Assembly (NCBI GenBank): GCA_039180865.1
Contig: JBCDCZ010000014.1
Coordinates: 1 to 31,807, forward strand
Reading direction: 5' to 3'
Origin: JBCDCU01 sp039180865
GTDB taxonomy: Bacteria; Pseudomonadota; Alphaproteobacteria; Rhizobiales; JACESI01
Length of the DNA stretch: 31,807 bases
In this document: positions 9,202-17,589 of the stretch, in pieces
Layout of the letters: each line of letters starts with the position of its first letter
How positions within the stretch are numbered: position 1 is the stretch's first letter
The notes under the pieces: model-generated
The model's input: the letters and a program-made list of their open reading frames with translations, nothing else
The model's database searches: none
What the model was told of the DNA's origin: nothing
Position numbers and translations under genes: made by a program

Positions 9202-10413
9202 TCATTCGTCCTCGTCCTCTCCGCTCGTGGTGGTTTTTTGCCTTGAATACCATCGCGCTCCTGGAAGTGCGCTCATGCCATGGAGAAGCGCACTGATCCA
9301 GACGGCATTGATCGCAAGTGCCAGTATGGGTTCGGCAAGGTCGTGGTCGATGTCTGAGACGATCAAAAGCGCAAAGAGCGCCGTCGCCAATCCGCGCGGG
9401 CCGAACCAGCCAAAAAACAGACGCGTTGCGGGGGACGCATCCGTACCGATGAGCGACACCCAGATGGCAAGCGGGCGAACGATCAAAAGGCTTGTCAGGA
9501 TTACCGCCACCATAGGCCATGAAAGATGGCTCAGCGCATCCGGCAAAAGCGCAAGTCCAAGCAGAAAGAAGGCTCCCCAGGTGAGGAGCAAACCTTCGCT
9601 TTCGGTGAATTCAAAAATGAACTTGCAGCGCCCGTCCACCACATGGCCGAAACAAAGACCGGCAATGAAGGCCGCGATGAAGCCGTTTCCACCGATTTCA
9701 CCCGCTGCAAGATAGGTGAGCCCGGCAAGCGCTATCGCGCCGACGCCCTCATAGGTGTCGGCTGTTAAATCGCGATCTTTCGCCCAAATCAGCACATAGC
9801 CGCCGATCACCCCGATGATCGCGCCCGCAAGCGGGCCGAGCAGGACCTGTTTCACCCCGAACAGAAGCCAGTTTGTGCTCTCCTGCTCGGACACTTCTGC
9901 CGTCAGGCTTGCAAAGAGAAGAACGGCCGGAAGCGCCAATCCGTCATTCAATCCGCTTTCAACGGTGAGCGCACGGCGTGAACGCTCCGGCACCATCGCA
10001 TTCGTCACGACCGCCTGTCCTAGTGCCGCATCCGTAGGCGCGAGAATCGAGGCAATGAGCGCGAGCATCACAAGCGGCCAGGCAGGAAGGAAAAGCCAAG
10101 CTACTAATGTGCCGATCAGAATTGAGAGCGGAAGGCCGATCACGAGCATTCTGACCGGCCAGACATGCCGTTTATACAAGGCTGTCGAGTTGATCTGCGC
10201 AGCATCGAGAAACAGAAGCAGGATCAGCGCCACTTCGGCGACGAGATGCAGGATCCGTTCTGCTTCGTGTTTTGGAAAAAGTGCTGCCTGCGAGAGGGCA
10301 AAACCGAAAGCGATGAAAATCATCGGCGCGGTGAAAATCGTATTGGCAATCCGCTTTGCCACCATGGCGAAGCACACGGCGAAAGCGGCAATGATAATAA
10401 GGCTGAGTTCCAT
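9202..10413 (-). CDS. CPA1-type cation/proton antiporter (NhaP-like)
   Basis: A 403-residue integral membrane protein with about 12 hydrophobic helices. It carries the sodium/hydrogen exchanger features of CPA1 antiporters: ILAPTDAALGQAV (Asp near 128) and SGLNDGLALP with the Asn-Asp pair at 156-157, typical of electroneutral exchangers. It would exchange Na+ or K+ for protons across the inner membrane and help with pH and salt balance. I chose the ATG at 10413; a longer frame would run through a strong hairpin at 10513-10543 and adds a non-membrane tail unlike the family. The C-terminus is a short acidic tail (GEDEDE). The gene stands alone between the sigma operon and the SnoaL gene, all on the minus strand. 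Confidence 0.9.
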   Translation of the reverse strand: MELSLIIIAAFAVCFAMVAKRIANTIFTAPMIFIAFGFALSQAALFPKHEAERILHLVAEVALILLLFLDAAQINSTALYKRHVWPVRMLVIGLPLSILIGTLVAWLFLPAWPLVMLALIASILAPTDAALGQAVVTNAMVPERSRRALTVESGLNDGLALPAVLLFASLTAEVSEQESTNWLLFGVKQVLLGPLAGAIIGVIGGYVLIWAKDRDLTADTYEGVGAIALAGLTYLAAGEIGGNGFIAAFIAGLCFGHVVDGRCKFIFEFTESEGLLLTWGAFFLLGLALLPDALSHLSWPMVAVILTSLLIVRPLAIWVSLIGTDASPATRLFFGWFGPRGLATALFALLIVSDIDHDLAEPILALAINAVWISALLHGMSALPGARWYSRQKTTTSGEDEDE

Positions 10414-10512
10414 TTGGCGCGCCTGAAAAAACACAATCAACCTTAGGTCTGCGCCGTCCGGCGTGCAACGCTGCTTCGGGAACGTGTGACTACGATCTCT
10501 CCCACCAAACGC

Positions 10513-10543
10513 AACAAGGCCCCGCAGAACGGGGCCTTGTTTT
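10513..10543 (-). terminator. hairpin terminator after the SnoaL-like gene
   Basis: Perfect 11-bp inverted repeat AACAAGGCCCC / GGGGCCTTGTT with a 7-nt loop, 26 nt past the stop at 10569 on the minus strand. T-rich sequence lies at both ends, so it could act in either direction. It separates the SnoaL-like gene from the antiporter. Confidence 0.8.
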
Positions 10544-10568
10544 GCAGCTGAGAGGCGAGCGAAAAAAC

Positions 10569-11021
10569 TCAAACAGGGAGCATCGCCTTTGTCGTCTCTT
10601 CATCCGGAAATGGCAGCGGGGACGAACCATGTTCGTGAACGATCAGCCAGTCGTCGCCGTCTTTTTCAAAGATCAGGGTGACACGGCATTCGGGAAAATC
10701 GAATTCCGTACCGTCCGGCATGCTGCCGGTCGCGTGAAGCGGTACGGTGGACCATGCGACATTGCCGCGAATGGTCACCTCAATCGCTGCGGTCGGCTCA
10801 AGCCTCCAGTTCGCGGGGACCGTCATGAACTTGCGGTAATAGGCTTCAGCTGTCGCCCAATCGGTGAAGCCGTCATGGGGCCGTCCAAAGTCAAAGGATG
10901 AAAAACGGTCGTCCTGGGCATAGATGTGACGAAATGCATCCAGGTTAAACGGGGCGTCCGGGCTGGTGCGCCAGCCCTCGATCCAGGTGATTGTCCGGTT
11001 GGTGATGGCTTCGATGGTCAT
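10569..11021 (-). CDS. SnoaL-like / NTF2-fold protein
   Basis: A 150-residue soluble protein with the look of a SnoaL/DUF4440-type cone-shaped fold. It has an N-terminal helix pair (TITWIEGWRTSPDAPFNLDAF), then DRFSSFDFGRPHDGFTDW. The C-terminal strands alternate charged and hydrophobic residues (CRVTLIFEKDGDDWLIVHEHGSSP). Such proteins can be small hydrolases, isomerases or ligand binders, and no specific reaction can be read here. It is transcribed away from a LysR-type regulator, with a LysR-like operator in the 101-nt gap, so it is probably that regulator's target. The start ATG at 11021 has GAAGGG upstream. A strong hairpin closes the transcript, suggesting a single-gene unit. Confidence 0.8.
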   Translation of the reverse strand: MTIEAITNRTITWIEGWRTSPDAPFNLDAFRHIYAQDDRFSSFDFGRPHDGFTDWATAEAYYRKFMTVPANWRLEPTAAIEVTIRGNVAWSTVPLHATGSMPDGTEFDFPECRVTLIFEKDGDDWLIVHEHGSSPLPFPDEETTKAMLPV

Positions 11022-11086
11022 GATGTTTCCCTTCTCGTTTGTGCCTGAAAGGGATATGCCTGCGCTTTCCTCCGATCTCTAATCGC

Positions 11087-11107
11087 GTTATGGAACGTCG
11101 TGATAAC
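11087..11107. promoter_or_regulatory. candidate LysR-type operator (GTTAT-N11-ATAAC)
   Basis: Perfect 5-bp inverted repeat separated by exactly 11 nt, with T and A at the inner edges, matching the classical T-N11-A LysR box. It lies 16 nt before the LysR start and 66 nt before the divergent SnoaL-like gene. That is the usual place for both autoregulation and target activation. Binding is not shown. Confidence 0.55.
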
Positions 11108-11122
11108 CAGGAGTAATCGACC

Positions 11123-12004
11123 ATGATCGAATTGCGGCTTTGGCGGTCCGTGCTGATCCTGTCGGAGGAACTCCATTTTCGCCGGGCCGCATCACGTCTG
11201 AACATCACGCAACCGGCGCTTACCAAGCAGATCCAGGATATTGAGGGTCGGCTCGGGGTGCGCCTGTTCGACCGGCTCGACCGTCAGGTGCGGCTGACCG
11301 CCGAGGCTGAAGCCATCGTCGACGATATAAGGCGCCTGATCGACGGCGCGGAACGGCTTGAAGCCAAACTGAAATCGCCGGATGCGCAAGGCGGGAGCAC
11401 GATCCGGGTTGGCAGCCTTGAATATATTGCAAAGCGCTTCCTGCCGGACGCCCTCACCGCTTTTGCGGCCAATCATCCAGATATTCCTGTTGAAATTGAG
11501 GATATGACGCCTGCCGAAACCATCGGAGCCCTGATGGAGGGACGGATCGATCTGGGGTTTCTGGTGCTTCCGGTTGAGGAACCGTCGCTTGTCGTGCGCC
11601 CGATGTTGAAAGGACACTGGTCGCTGATCGTTCCATCAGACCATCGCCTCGCTGAACGCAATGAGATCCCGGTCGCAGAGCTTGCAAACGAGCCCCTCGT
11701 CTTCTTTGCCCGCCGCATCAATCCCGATCTTTATGACAGTCTCAAACACCGGATCTCGGCAACGGGTATCACGCCGCGCATCAGCTATCATACGCAGGAT
11801 CCAATGATGGGACCTGATCTTGTGAAGAAAGGCGTCGGTCTTTTCATTGTCGCCGACTATGCCGTTCCAGGCGATCTCGGCGACGATCTCGTGTTGCGTC
11901 CGCTATCGGGTTTCGACGCCGAAATCAGTTTCGGTTCCGCATGGCGGCAAGGCGCGATAACCCCAATGCTGCGGTCATTCGTGGATCTTCTGCCCAAAGC
12001 CTAG
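11123..12004 (+). CDS. LysR-family transcriptional regulator
   Basis: A 293-residue LTTR. The N-terminal winged helix-turn-helix (residues 1-60) is canonical: ELHFRRAASRLNITQPALTKQIQDIEGRLGVRLFDR. A linker helix follows, then an effector-binding domain from about residue 90 (STIRVGSLEYIAKRFLPDAL...). The start ATG at 11123 is preceded by CAGGAG. It is divergent from the SnoaL-like gene and has a T-N11-A palindrome just upstream, so it probably controls that gene and itself. The effector is unknown. Its stop codon shares the palindromic CTAG with the stop of the convergent DUF2798-like gene, so the two genes overlap by 4 nt tail to tail. Confidence 0.92.
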   Translation: MIELRLWRSVLILSEELHFRRAASRLNITQPALTKQIQDIEGRLGVRLFDRLDRQVRLTAEAEAIVDDIRRLIDGAERLEAKLKSPDAQGGSTIRVGSLEYIAKRFLPDALTAFAANHPDIPVEIEDMTPAETIGALMEGRIDLGFLVLPVEEPSLVVRPMLKGHWSLIVPSDHRLAERNEIPVAELANEPLVFFARRINPDLYDSLKHRISATGITPRISYHTQDPMMGPDLVKKGVGLFIVADYAVPGDLGDDLVLRPLSGFDAEISFGSAWRQGAITPMLRSFVDLLPKA

Positions 12005-12216
12005 CCCCGAACCCAGGCAGCCGTCCGCTTCATTAACAACGGCATTGCGACGAAACTCATCCATGGCACGAGGATCGCAGTCAAAATGAGCGTTTGCACT
12101 GCAACCGGCAGGCTTGAAAGCGTTTCCTGCAGGATATAGAGCAGGACTGTGATTGATGGCCAGATGGCGATCCATGTCACGAAGGCTGTCTTCATTTGGC
12201 TATTGAGGCGGGGCAT
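12001..12216 (-). CDS. DUF2798-like small membrane protein
   Basis: A 71-residue protein with two predicted transmembrane helices, at about residues 10-30 and 40-62, ending in a PLLMKR-type positive cap. The pattern resembles DUF2798 (two helices, second ending in P-L-x-x-R/K). I chose the ATG at 12216 because AAAGGA lies upstream and the longer open frame before it has no family features. It converges on the LysR gene with overlapping stops. Function is unknown. Confidence 0.65.
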   Translation of the reverse strand: MPRLNSQMKTAFVTWIAIWPSITVLLYILQETLSSLPVAVQTLILTAILVPWMSFVAMPLLMKRTAAWVRG

Positions 12217-12510
12217 CGTGCGATCCTTTCCGAGTTGCGTTACACCTGATGCTCTGAAATTGCGCGCGATGGATCCGGTCCGCCAATTGAGATCCGGCAT
12301 GATCTGATAAACATGAGTTATCGCCGGGAAACCCTGATTACGAATGGTTATCGCGGCATGAAACCTGGCGATTGGTCCGCCGCCAGCATCGCTGTCATTT
12401 TCCTTTTCGAGAGACGTGACCGAAAAGGCGGGATCTGAAACACCCGGTCCTCTTGATCGAGCGTCTTGCACGTTTCACCCAAATGATTGGAAACAAAAAG
12501 GATCTCAAGA

Positions 12511-13197
12511 ATGTCCAGCAAACGCAGAGTTCTTGTCACCGGCGGCAATCGCGGCATCGGCCTTGGTATTGTCGAACGGTTCGCAAAAGAGGGTTACCCC
12601 GTCATCCTTTCCGGCCGCGATGGCAAAGGAGCCGAGGCCGAGGCCCGGCGGCTCAAAGAGCTTGGCCACAACGTGGTGTCGTTGGAAATGGATGTCGCCG
12701 ACCGCGCGAACATTGAACGTGCCGTCGCGAGCCTAGATGAGCCGGTCGATATCCTGATCAACAATGCGGGTATTCTGCCGGACGGCGATCTTTTGATCCT
12801 CACGGATCAGGAAATCGATCTCAGTTTTGCCGTCAATGTACTTGGCCCGCTGACACTCGCAAGGGCCCTTGCGCCGGGAATGATCGAACGCGGGTTTGGC
12901 CGTATCGTGAATGTTTCCTCCGACTGGGGTGCGTTCAAGGCCGGGCTTGCAGGTCCGGGGGCCTATGGCGTCACCAAAGCGGCCTTAAACGCCCTGACGC
13001 TTCGCCTTTCTCATGATCTGCCCGAAACGATCAAAACTAATGCGATGAACCCGGGCTGGGTGCGCACACGCATGGGCGGTAAAAGCGCCTCCCGTACGCC
13101 GGAGATGGCTGCCGATACAGCCTTCTGGCTTGGCACTTTGCCGGAAGACGGGCCGAATGGCGGGTTTTTCTTCGACCGGAAGCGCGTCGAATGGTGA
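12511..13197 (+). CDS. SDR-family NAD(P)-dependent oxidoreductase
   Basis: A 228-residue classical short-chain dehydrogenase. The cofactor motif TGGNRGIG is at residues 10-17, NNAG at 84-87, the catalytic Ser at about 136-137, and Tyr152-x3-Lys156 (YGVTK). NPGWVRT follows at about 180. The start ATG at 12511 has AAAAGGATC upstream; an upstream TTG at 12487 is less likely. Its short C-terminus is close to carbonyl-reductase-like SDRs. The stop TGA overlaps the start of the DMT transporter gene by 7 nt, so the two are translationally coupled. That suggests a joint job, such as modifying and then exporting a small molecule. The substrate is unknown. Confidence 0.9.
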   Translation: MSSKRRVLVTGGNRGIGLGIVERFAKEGYPVILSGRDGKGAEAEARRLKELGHNVVSLEMDVADRANIERAVASLDEPVDILINNAGILPDGDLLILTDQEIDLSFAVNVLGPLTLARALAPGMIERGFGRIVNVSSDWGAFKAGLAGPGAYGVTKAALNALTLRLSHDLPETIKTNAMNPGWVRTRMGGKSASRTPEMAADTAFWLGTLPEDGPNGGFFFDRKRVEW

Positions 13198-14129
13198 CGC
13201 AATCTGGCGGGGAAAGAGACAATGCCGGGTCTTCGACCGGTCTCCAGCAAGAAGGGGCGCGGGTCTATGCGTTCCTCTATCTTATCGTTGCCGGCAGTCT
13301 TCTTGGGCTTTCGACAACGCTTGCAAAGGTCGCGAGCGATTGGGCTCTCGCACCCTTTCCCTTTCTGACATGGTCATTGCTCGGCGCGACAGCCATCCTG
13401 TTCAGCGTCGGCGCCGCAAGAGGCCGCCTTCCCCGGATCACAGGCCGTGCGATTGAGTATTATGTCATCGCAGCCTTGGTGACGGTGGCGGGCTCGAACC
13501 TGATTTTCTTCTCCGCCGCCCCGATTGTCGGGGCCGGTTTTGTGGCGCTCGCGATCACCCTGCCGCCCCTCCTCACCTATGGTGGAGCGCTGGTCTTCCG
13601 GCTGGAAGGCTTTTCATTGATCCGCTTTCTGGGTGTTTTGTCAGCACTGTTCGGCGCGGGCCTTCTTGCAATCAACAAGCTCGAAGAAGATTTTGCTTCC
13701 GTTTCCTGGATTGCCCTGACGTTGGCCGGACCGGTGCTTCTCGCGATCGGCAACATTTACCGAACGCTTCGCTGGCCACCCGGAGCATCCGCTGAAGAAC
13801 TCGCGCCTGGAATGCTCGCGGCGGCCACACTCATGCTCTTGGCTGTGAGCTTTCTTCCGCACTTTTCGTTGTGGCCTTCCGATTTCACCGCGGCACACGC
13901 CATGCTGATCGCGCTCCAGGCGATCATCTTTGCAAGCTATTTCCTCATGATGTTCCTGCTTCAAAAGACGGGAGGCCCGGTCCTCTTAAGCCTTCTCGGT
14001 TCGGTTGGGGCGATTGTCGCGGTGCCGGTTGCGATCCTTCTTCTCGGCGAAAATACGCCCGGTGGACTGGCCTATGCAGCAGGCTTGATTGGGCTTGGGA
14101 TCGTCCTCCTCAACCAGCGTCGGGCTTAG
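13191..14129 (+). CDS. EamA/DMT-family transporter
   Basis: A 312-residue inner-membrane protein with ten predicted helices formed by two EamA repeats, at about residues 26-158 and 167-310. The first repeat begins LYLIVAGSLLGLSTTLAKVASDW. The second ends with the typical GSVGAIVAVPVAILLLGENTPGG. Such proteins usually export metabolites such as amino acids or nucleotides. A soluble N-terminal stretch of about 25 residues precedes the first helix. The ATG at 13191 lies inside the SDR gene (7-nt overlap) with GGAAG upstream. It is probably co-transcribed with that SDR. The substrate cannot be read from sequence. Confidence 0.9.
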   Translation: MVTQSGGERDNAGSSTGLQQEGARVYAFLYLIVAGSLLGLSTTLAKVASDWALAPFPFLTWSLLGATAILFSVGAARGRLPRITGRAIEYYVIAALVTVAGSNLIFFSAAPIVGAGFVALAITLPPLLTYGGALVFRLEGFSLIRFLGVLSALFGAGLLAINKLEEDFASVSWIALTLAGPVLLAIGNIYRTLRWPPGASAEELAPGMLAAATLMLLAVSFLPHFSLWPSDFTAAHAMLIALQAIIFASYFLMMFLLQKTGGPVLLSLLGSVGAIVAVPVAILLLGENTPGGLAYAAGLIGLGIVLLNQRRA

Positions 14130-14275
14130 AGCCCTTCAAATTCCTCAAGCTATTGCTCGCTTCTTGAAGCATTAACGAAGGCCCTCGAAAGTGGGGAGAC
14201 CGGCACTGGAAGTCGCCTTACAAAATGGCTATCGAGACGGCGCGCATTTTTGATTGATTGATATGAGAGCTGAGC

Positions 14276-14689
14276 GTGGATACGACCTATAGAAATACAG
14301 ACCTGGATCTCGTTGCAGCCTTCCCGCTTGATCCGCTGGCAAACCAGCTCACATCCGCAGGAATGGTTCAGCTCAGCACCTATCAAGACGATCAGGATCA
14401 TTGGCATACGTCTTTCGAGATCGTCGGCTATGACGATGATGAAATCCACGCGAACGCCGAGGCGACAATCAAAGCAATGCTCGCCGTACTGGAGGCCCTG
14501 CCAGAGCGTGAGAAACAAGCGTTCGCTCAATGCAAACTTCGGGAATTCAATGTCGCTTATGATGTCGGCGCGACTGCTGGTGCGGATGGCCCACGCGATT
14601 TCCGTGCGGGGATTGGTGCTGCCACCCTCGCCCGGATGGCGGCGCTCCAGACATCGCTTCTCATAACCCTCTATCCGAACGCTCCCTAG
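14276..14689 (+). CDS. conserved hypothetical protein
   Basis: A 137-residue soluble acidic protein. The N-terminus reads NTDLDLVAAFPLDPLANQL, the middle has an acidic helix, and the C-terminus has CKLREFNVAYDVG and ASLLITLYP-like strands (here QTSLLITLYP). I recall uncharacterised bacterial proteins with this same layout but cannot name a Pfam family with confidence. Translation begins at GTG 14276, since an in-frame TGA lies 12 nt upstream; a GAGAG about 7 nt before could be the ribosome binding site. There is no signal peptide or membrane helix. It stands alone between the DMT transporter and the beta-lactamase. Confidence 0.65.
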   Translation: MDTTYRNTDLDLVAAFPLDPLANQLTSAGMVQLSTYQDDQDHWHTSFEIVGYDDDEIHANAEATIKAMLAVLEALPEREKQAFAQCKLREFNVAYDVGATAGADGPRDFRAGIGAATLARMAALQTSLLITLYPNAP

Positions 14690-14877
14690 CCCCGGCTTTG
14701 CCACTATTTCCCGATGTTAGAAGTCGATTTGATCCTCTCGCTTAAAAGGACAGATTGACCTCAAGCCGTTCATTCTGACACTAGAGTGGGCGCGCCGGAC
14801 AAGCTGCCATAACGCAAGGCGATATACTTGATTGTGTTGACTGATATCACCCGCCGCAAATACCGAAGGTGCAGGTC

Positions 14878-15762
14878 ATGAGTTGTTTTTCAAAGGCTGC
14901 GCTCTCCGCCGGTATTATTCTCTTCAGCGCCATGGCTTCGACGCACAATGCTGGCGCTGAGCCGATATTGGGAGCCGTGCGCGGTATCGAACGCGATCTT
15001 GGCGCCCGTGTCGGTTTCTATATGCACGATACGCAAACAGACGCGAAACTCTCTTACGCAGACAATGATCGTTTTCCGTTAAACAGCACCTTCAAGCTTC
15101 TTGCCTGCGGCGCGTTTCTGAGCCGGGTTGAAGCGGGAACGAGCCGGTTGGCAGATACCGTTTCCCTCGAAGACCTGGAGATCGTCACCTATTCGCCCGC
15201 GATCGAAGATCACGTAAGCGCTGGCAAGACCGAAGTTTCCTTCGACGAAGCGTGTCGCATGATGTTATCTGTCAGCGATAATTCGGCGGCCAATATCGTG
15301 TTAGGCGAGATTGACGGGCCTGCGGGTCTTACCGCTTTTCTCCGATCGATCGGAGACGATCAAACACGGCTGGACCGGTGGGAAACGGCTTTGAACGAAG
15401 CCGTACCGGGCGACCTTAGAGATACAACCACCCCTCGCGCAATCGCCCATTCAATGGAGCAGTTGATTTTGGGCAAAGCCATTTCACCGGCCTCGCAGAC
15501 GCTTCTACAGGAATGGCTTTCGCATCACAGCGTCGCCGGTGACCTGTTTCGCGCGGCCCTTCCATCATCCTGGTCGATTGCCGACCGCACCGGTGCCGGA
15601 GGCTATGGTTCCCGCTCCATCATAGCTGTCCTCTACCCACCGGACCGGAACCCGATCATTGCGACCCTTTTTATGACGGAAACCGAAGCGAGCTTCAAAG
15701 ACCGCAACGCTGCAGTGGCCCGTGTCGGAGCGGCAATTGTTGCAAGCGTTGCGGCTGACTAG
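14878..15762 (+). CDS. class A beta-lactamase, RTG (CARB-like) subgroup
   Basis: A 294-residue periplasmic serine beta-lactamase that would hydrolyse penicillins. The signal peptide ends near NAGA at about residue 27. All active-site motifs are present: STFK with the nucleophile Ser70 and Lys73, SDN at 133-135, Glu169 in RWETALN (the general base, standard Glu166), and RTG at 237-239 in place of KTG. The Arg in this motif, together with DRTGAGGYGSRSI, resembles the CARB/PSE carbenicillinases. Cys77 and Cys126 match the conserved disulfide of many class A enzymes. The start at ATG 14878 has GAAGG upstream; a GTG at 14869 is in frame but less likely. No linked AmpR regulator or mobile element is visible, so it is probably a resident chromosomal gene. 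Confidence 0.93.
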   Translation: MSCFSKAALSAGIILFSAMASTHNAGAEPILGAVRGIERDLGARVGFYMHDTQTDAKLSYADNDRFPLNSTFKLLACGAFLSRVEAGTSRLADTVSLEDLEIVTYSPAIEDHVSAGKTEVSFDEACRMMLSVSDNSAANIVLGEIDGPAGLTAFLRSIGDDQTRLDRWETALNEAVPGDLRDTTTPRAIAHSMEQLILGKAISPASQTLLQEWLSHHSVAGDLFRAALPSSWSIADRTGAGGYGSRSIIAVLYPPDRNPIIATLFMTETEASFKDRNAAVARVGAAIVASVAAD

Positions 15763-15961
15763 CTCCATACCCTTTTTGTCAATGCGGGTGTTGATGGCGG
15801 CTCCCCCCTGAATACGGGGCCGCAGATAGATATTCGCTCGACACAGCAATCGTACACTTATACCGTTTTTGCCTGTTTGTGATACACTTGTACTAGATAA
15901 GGGTGCGTTTGCCTGGTATGAGGCGCAGCCCTCTGACATCACTCGCATTGGGGATAAGACC

Positions 15962-17410
15962 GTGGTTCAGGATTATTGGCGGAATTACATTGACGGCTCA
16001 TGGGTTGACGGCGGCGCGGGGCGGATCGACGTCATCAATCCGGGAACCAGTGAGAAGCTCGCCGAGCACGCGCTTGCCGATGCGCGCGACGTCGACCGTG
16101 CGGTTCACGCGGCCAAGCGGGTGCATCTGTCGGGCGCCCTCTCCGACTTACGCCCCGTCGAGTGCGGGCGTATGGTTCAGGCGATGGGCCGCTATCTTCT
16201 CGAGCATATCGACGAAATCGCGCCGATCCTGACGCTCGAACAGGGAAAGCCGCTCTGGGAAAGCCATATCGAGATCCAAGGCGCTGCGCGCTATTTCGAA
16301 TATTACGGCAATCAGGCGGAGACCGTTGAGGGCCGTTCCATCCCGCTCGGGGCCGGTTACTTCGATTTCACGACATACGAGCCCTATGGGGTTTCCGCCC
16401 AGATCATCCCGTGGAATTATCCGGTGGAGATGACGGCCCGCTCGCTATCGGCAGCGCTTGCAACCGGCAATAGTGTCGTCATCAAGACCCCGGAGCTCAC
16501 ACCCCTCACCAATGCCTGGTTCGCCCATGCCGCCGAAGCCGTTGGCCTTCCCGCAGGTGCCGTCAATATCCTGTGCGGTTATGGTAAGGATGCCGGGGCC
16601 GCCCTCTCCGCCCATCCGGACGTCAACCAGATCGTCTTCACCGGCTCCGTTCAAACCGGGATCGCCATTGCATCGGCAGCCGCGAAAAACGTCGTCCCCT
16701 GTGTTCTGGAACTCGGCGGCAAATCGGCAGCCATCGTCCACGACGATGCCGACCTCGACGCATTTGAGAACGATGTCCGCTGGGGGATCTATTTTAATGC
16801 CGGTCAGGTCTGCTCGGCGATGTCGCGGGTGATCGTCCATGAGGCCGTTCATGACGAACTCGTTGACCGGGTGAGCACAATCGCCAAGGGTCTCGGCGTG
16901 GGACCCGGTATCGATCTCAAAGACTTCGGTGCGAATATGGGGGCGATGGTGTCAGAAAGCCAGCGCGACCGGGCTGCCGGAATGGTGAGCGACGCCGTGG
17001 CTGCGGGCGCCCATGTCGTGACCGGCGGGCGCAAGATGAACCAGCCGGGTGCGTTCCTCGAGCCGACCGTGATCAGCAATGTTGAGCCCGATATGGCGAT
17101 AGCCAATGAAGAGGTCTTCGGGCCTGTCCTCTCCGTCCTGAAGTTCAATTCAGATCAGCAAGCCATCGATATTGCGAACGGCACGCCCTACGGCCTCGTC
17201 GGCGGCGTTTTTACCAAAGACATCGACAAGGCGACCGACGCCGCACGGAAAATGCGGGCCGGACAGATCTTCGTCAACGAATGGTATGCGGGCGGCGTCG
17301 AAACGCCCTTCGGCGGCTATGGCAAATCCGGCTATGGCCGGGAAAAAGGCCGCGAAGCGCTCTGGAACTATGTCCAGACCAAGAATGTGGCGATCAAGTT
17401 GAAGGGGTAG
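15962..17410 (+). CDS. aldehyde dehydrogenase (betaine-aldehyde type)
   Basis: A 482-residue NAD(P)+-dependent aldehyde dehydrogenase of the large ALDH superfamily. It has PWNYP at 150-154 (oxyanion Asn152), FTGSVQTG at 226-233, the general base Glu250 in LELGGKS, and the nucleophile Cys284 in NAGQVCSAMS. The C-terminal EVFGPVLSV and PFGGYGKSGYGREKG motifs are intact. The probable start is GTG 15962 with GGGGAT upstream; the open frame continues to 15869 but that extension lacks ALDH features. It resembles betaine or gamma-aminobutyraldehyde dehydrogenases, but the substrate cannot be fixed. It stands as a single gene, converging on the RidA/aminotransferase operon. Confidence 0.93.
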   Translation: MVQDYWRNYIDGSWVDGGAGRIDVINPGTSEKLAEHALADARDVDRAVHAAKRVHLSGALSDLRPVECGRMVQAMGRYLLEHIDEIAPILTLEQGKPLWESHIEIQGAARYFEYYGNQAETVEGRSIPLGAGYFDFTTYEPYGVSAQIIPWNYPVEMTARSLSAALATGNSVVIKTPELTPLTNAWFAHAAEAVGLPAGAVNILCGYGKDAGAALSAHPDVNQIVFTGSVQTGIAIASAAAKNVVPCVLELGGKSAAIVHDDADLDAFENDVRWGIYFNAGQVCSAMSRVIVHEAVHDELVDRVSTIAKGLGVGPGIDLKDFGANMGAMVSESQRDRAAGMVSDAVAAGAHVVTGGRKMNQPGAFLEPTVISNVEPDMAIANEEVFGPVLSVLKFNSDQQAIDIANGTPYGLVGGVFTKDIDKATDAARKMRAGQIFVNEWYAGGVETPFGGYGKSGYGREKGREALWNYVQTKNVAIKLKG

Positions 17411-17540
17411 AGTGTGATTGCGCGTGGGTGCGCAGTGAAGACAATTTGAACTCACAAGAGCGTTCGAAGCGGCACTTGGCAATGCCCCTTCGCGATGACG
17501 GCACTGCGGCCGGAGCGGACGTTGGCCGCATCCTGCTCAA

Positions 17541-17562
17541 ATGTCCGATTCCAAACGGACAT
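17541..17562 (-). terminator. weak hairpin after the RidA-family frame
   Basis: Seven-base-pair inverted repeat ATGTCCG/CGGACAT with an 8-nt loop, followed on the minus strand by a short T run. It lies 28 nt past the RidA-family stop and could end the minus-strand operon. The stem is short and the T run brief. Confidence 0.35.
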
Positions 17563-17589
17563 AATGTCGAAACGTTTCAAGATCAGGCA

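Noticed and set aside
12313..12438. Possible 41-codon gene between the DUF2798-like gene and the SDR
   Set aside because: No ribosome binding site and no recognisable features; the reading frame is short enough to occur by chance.
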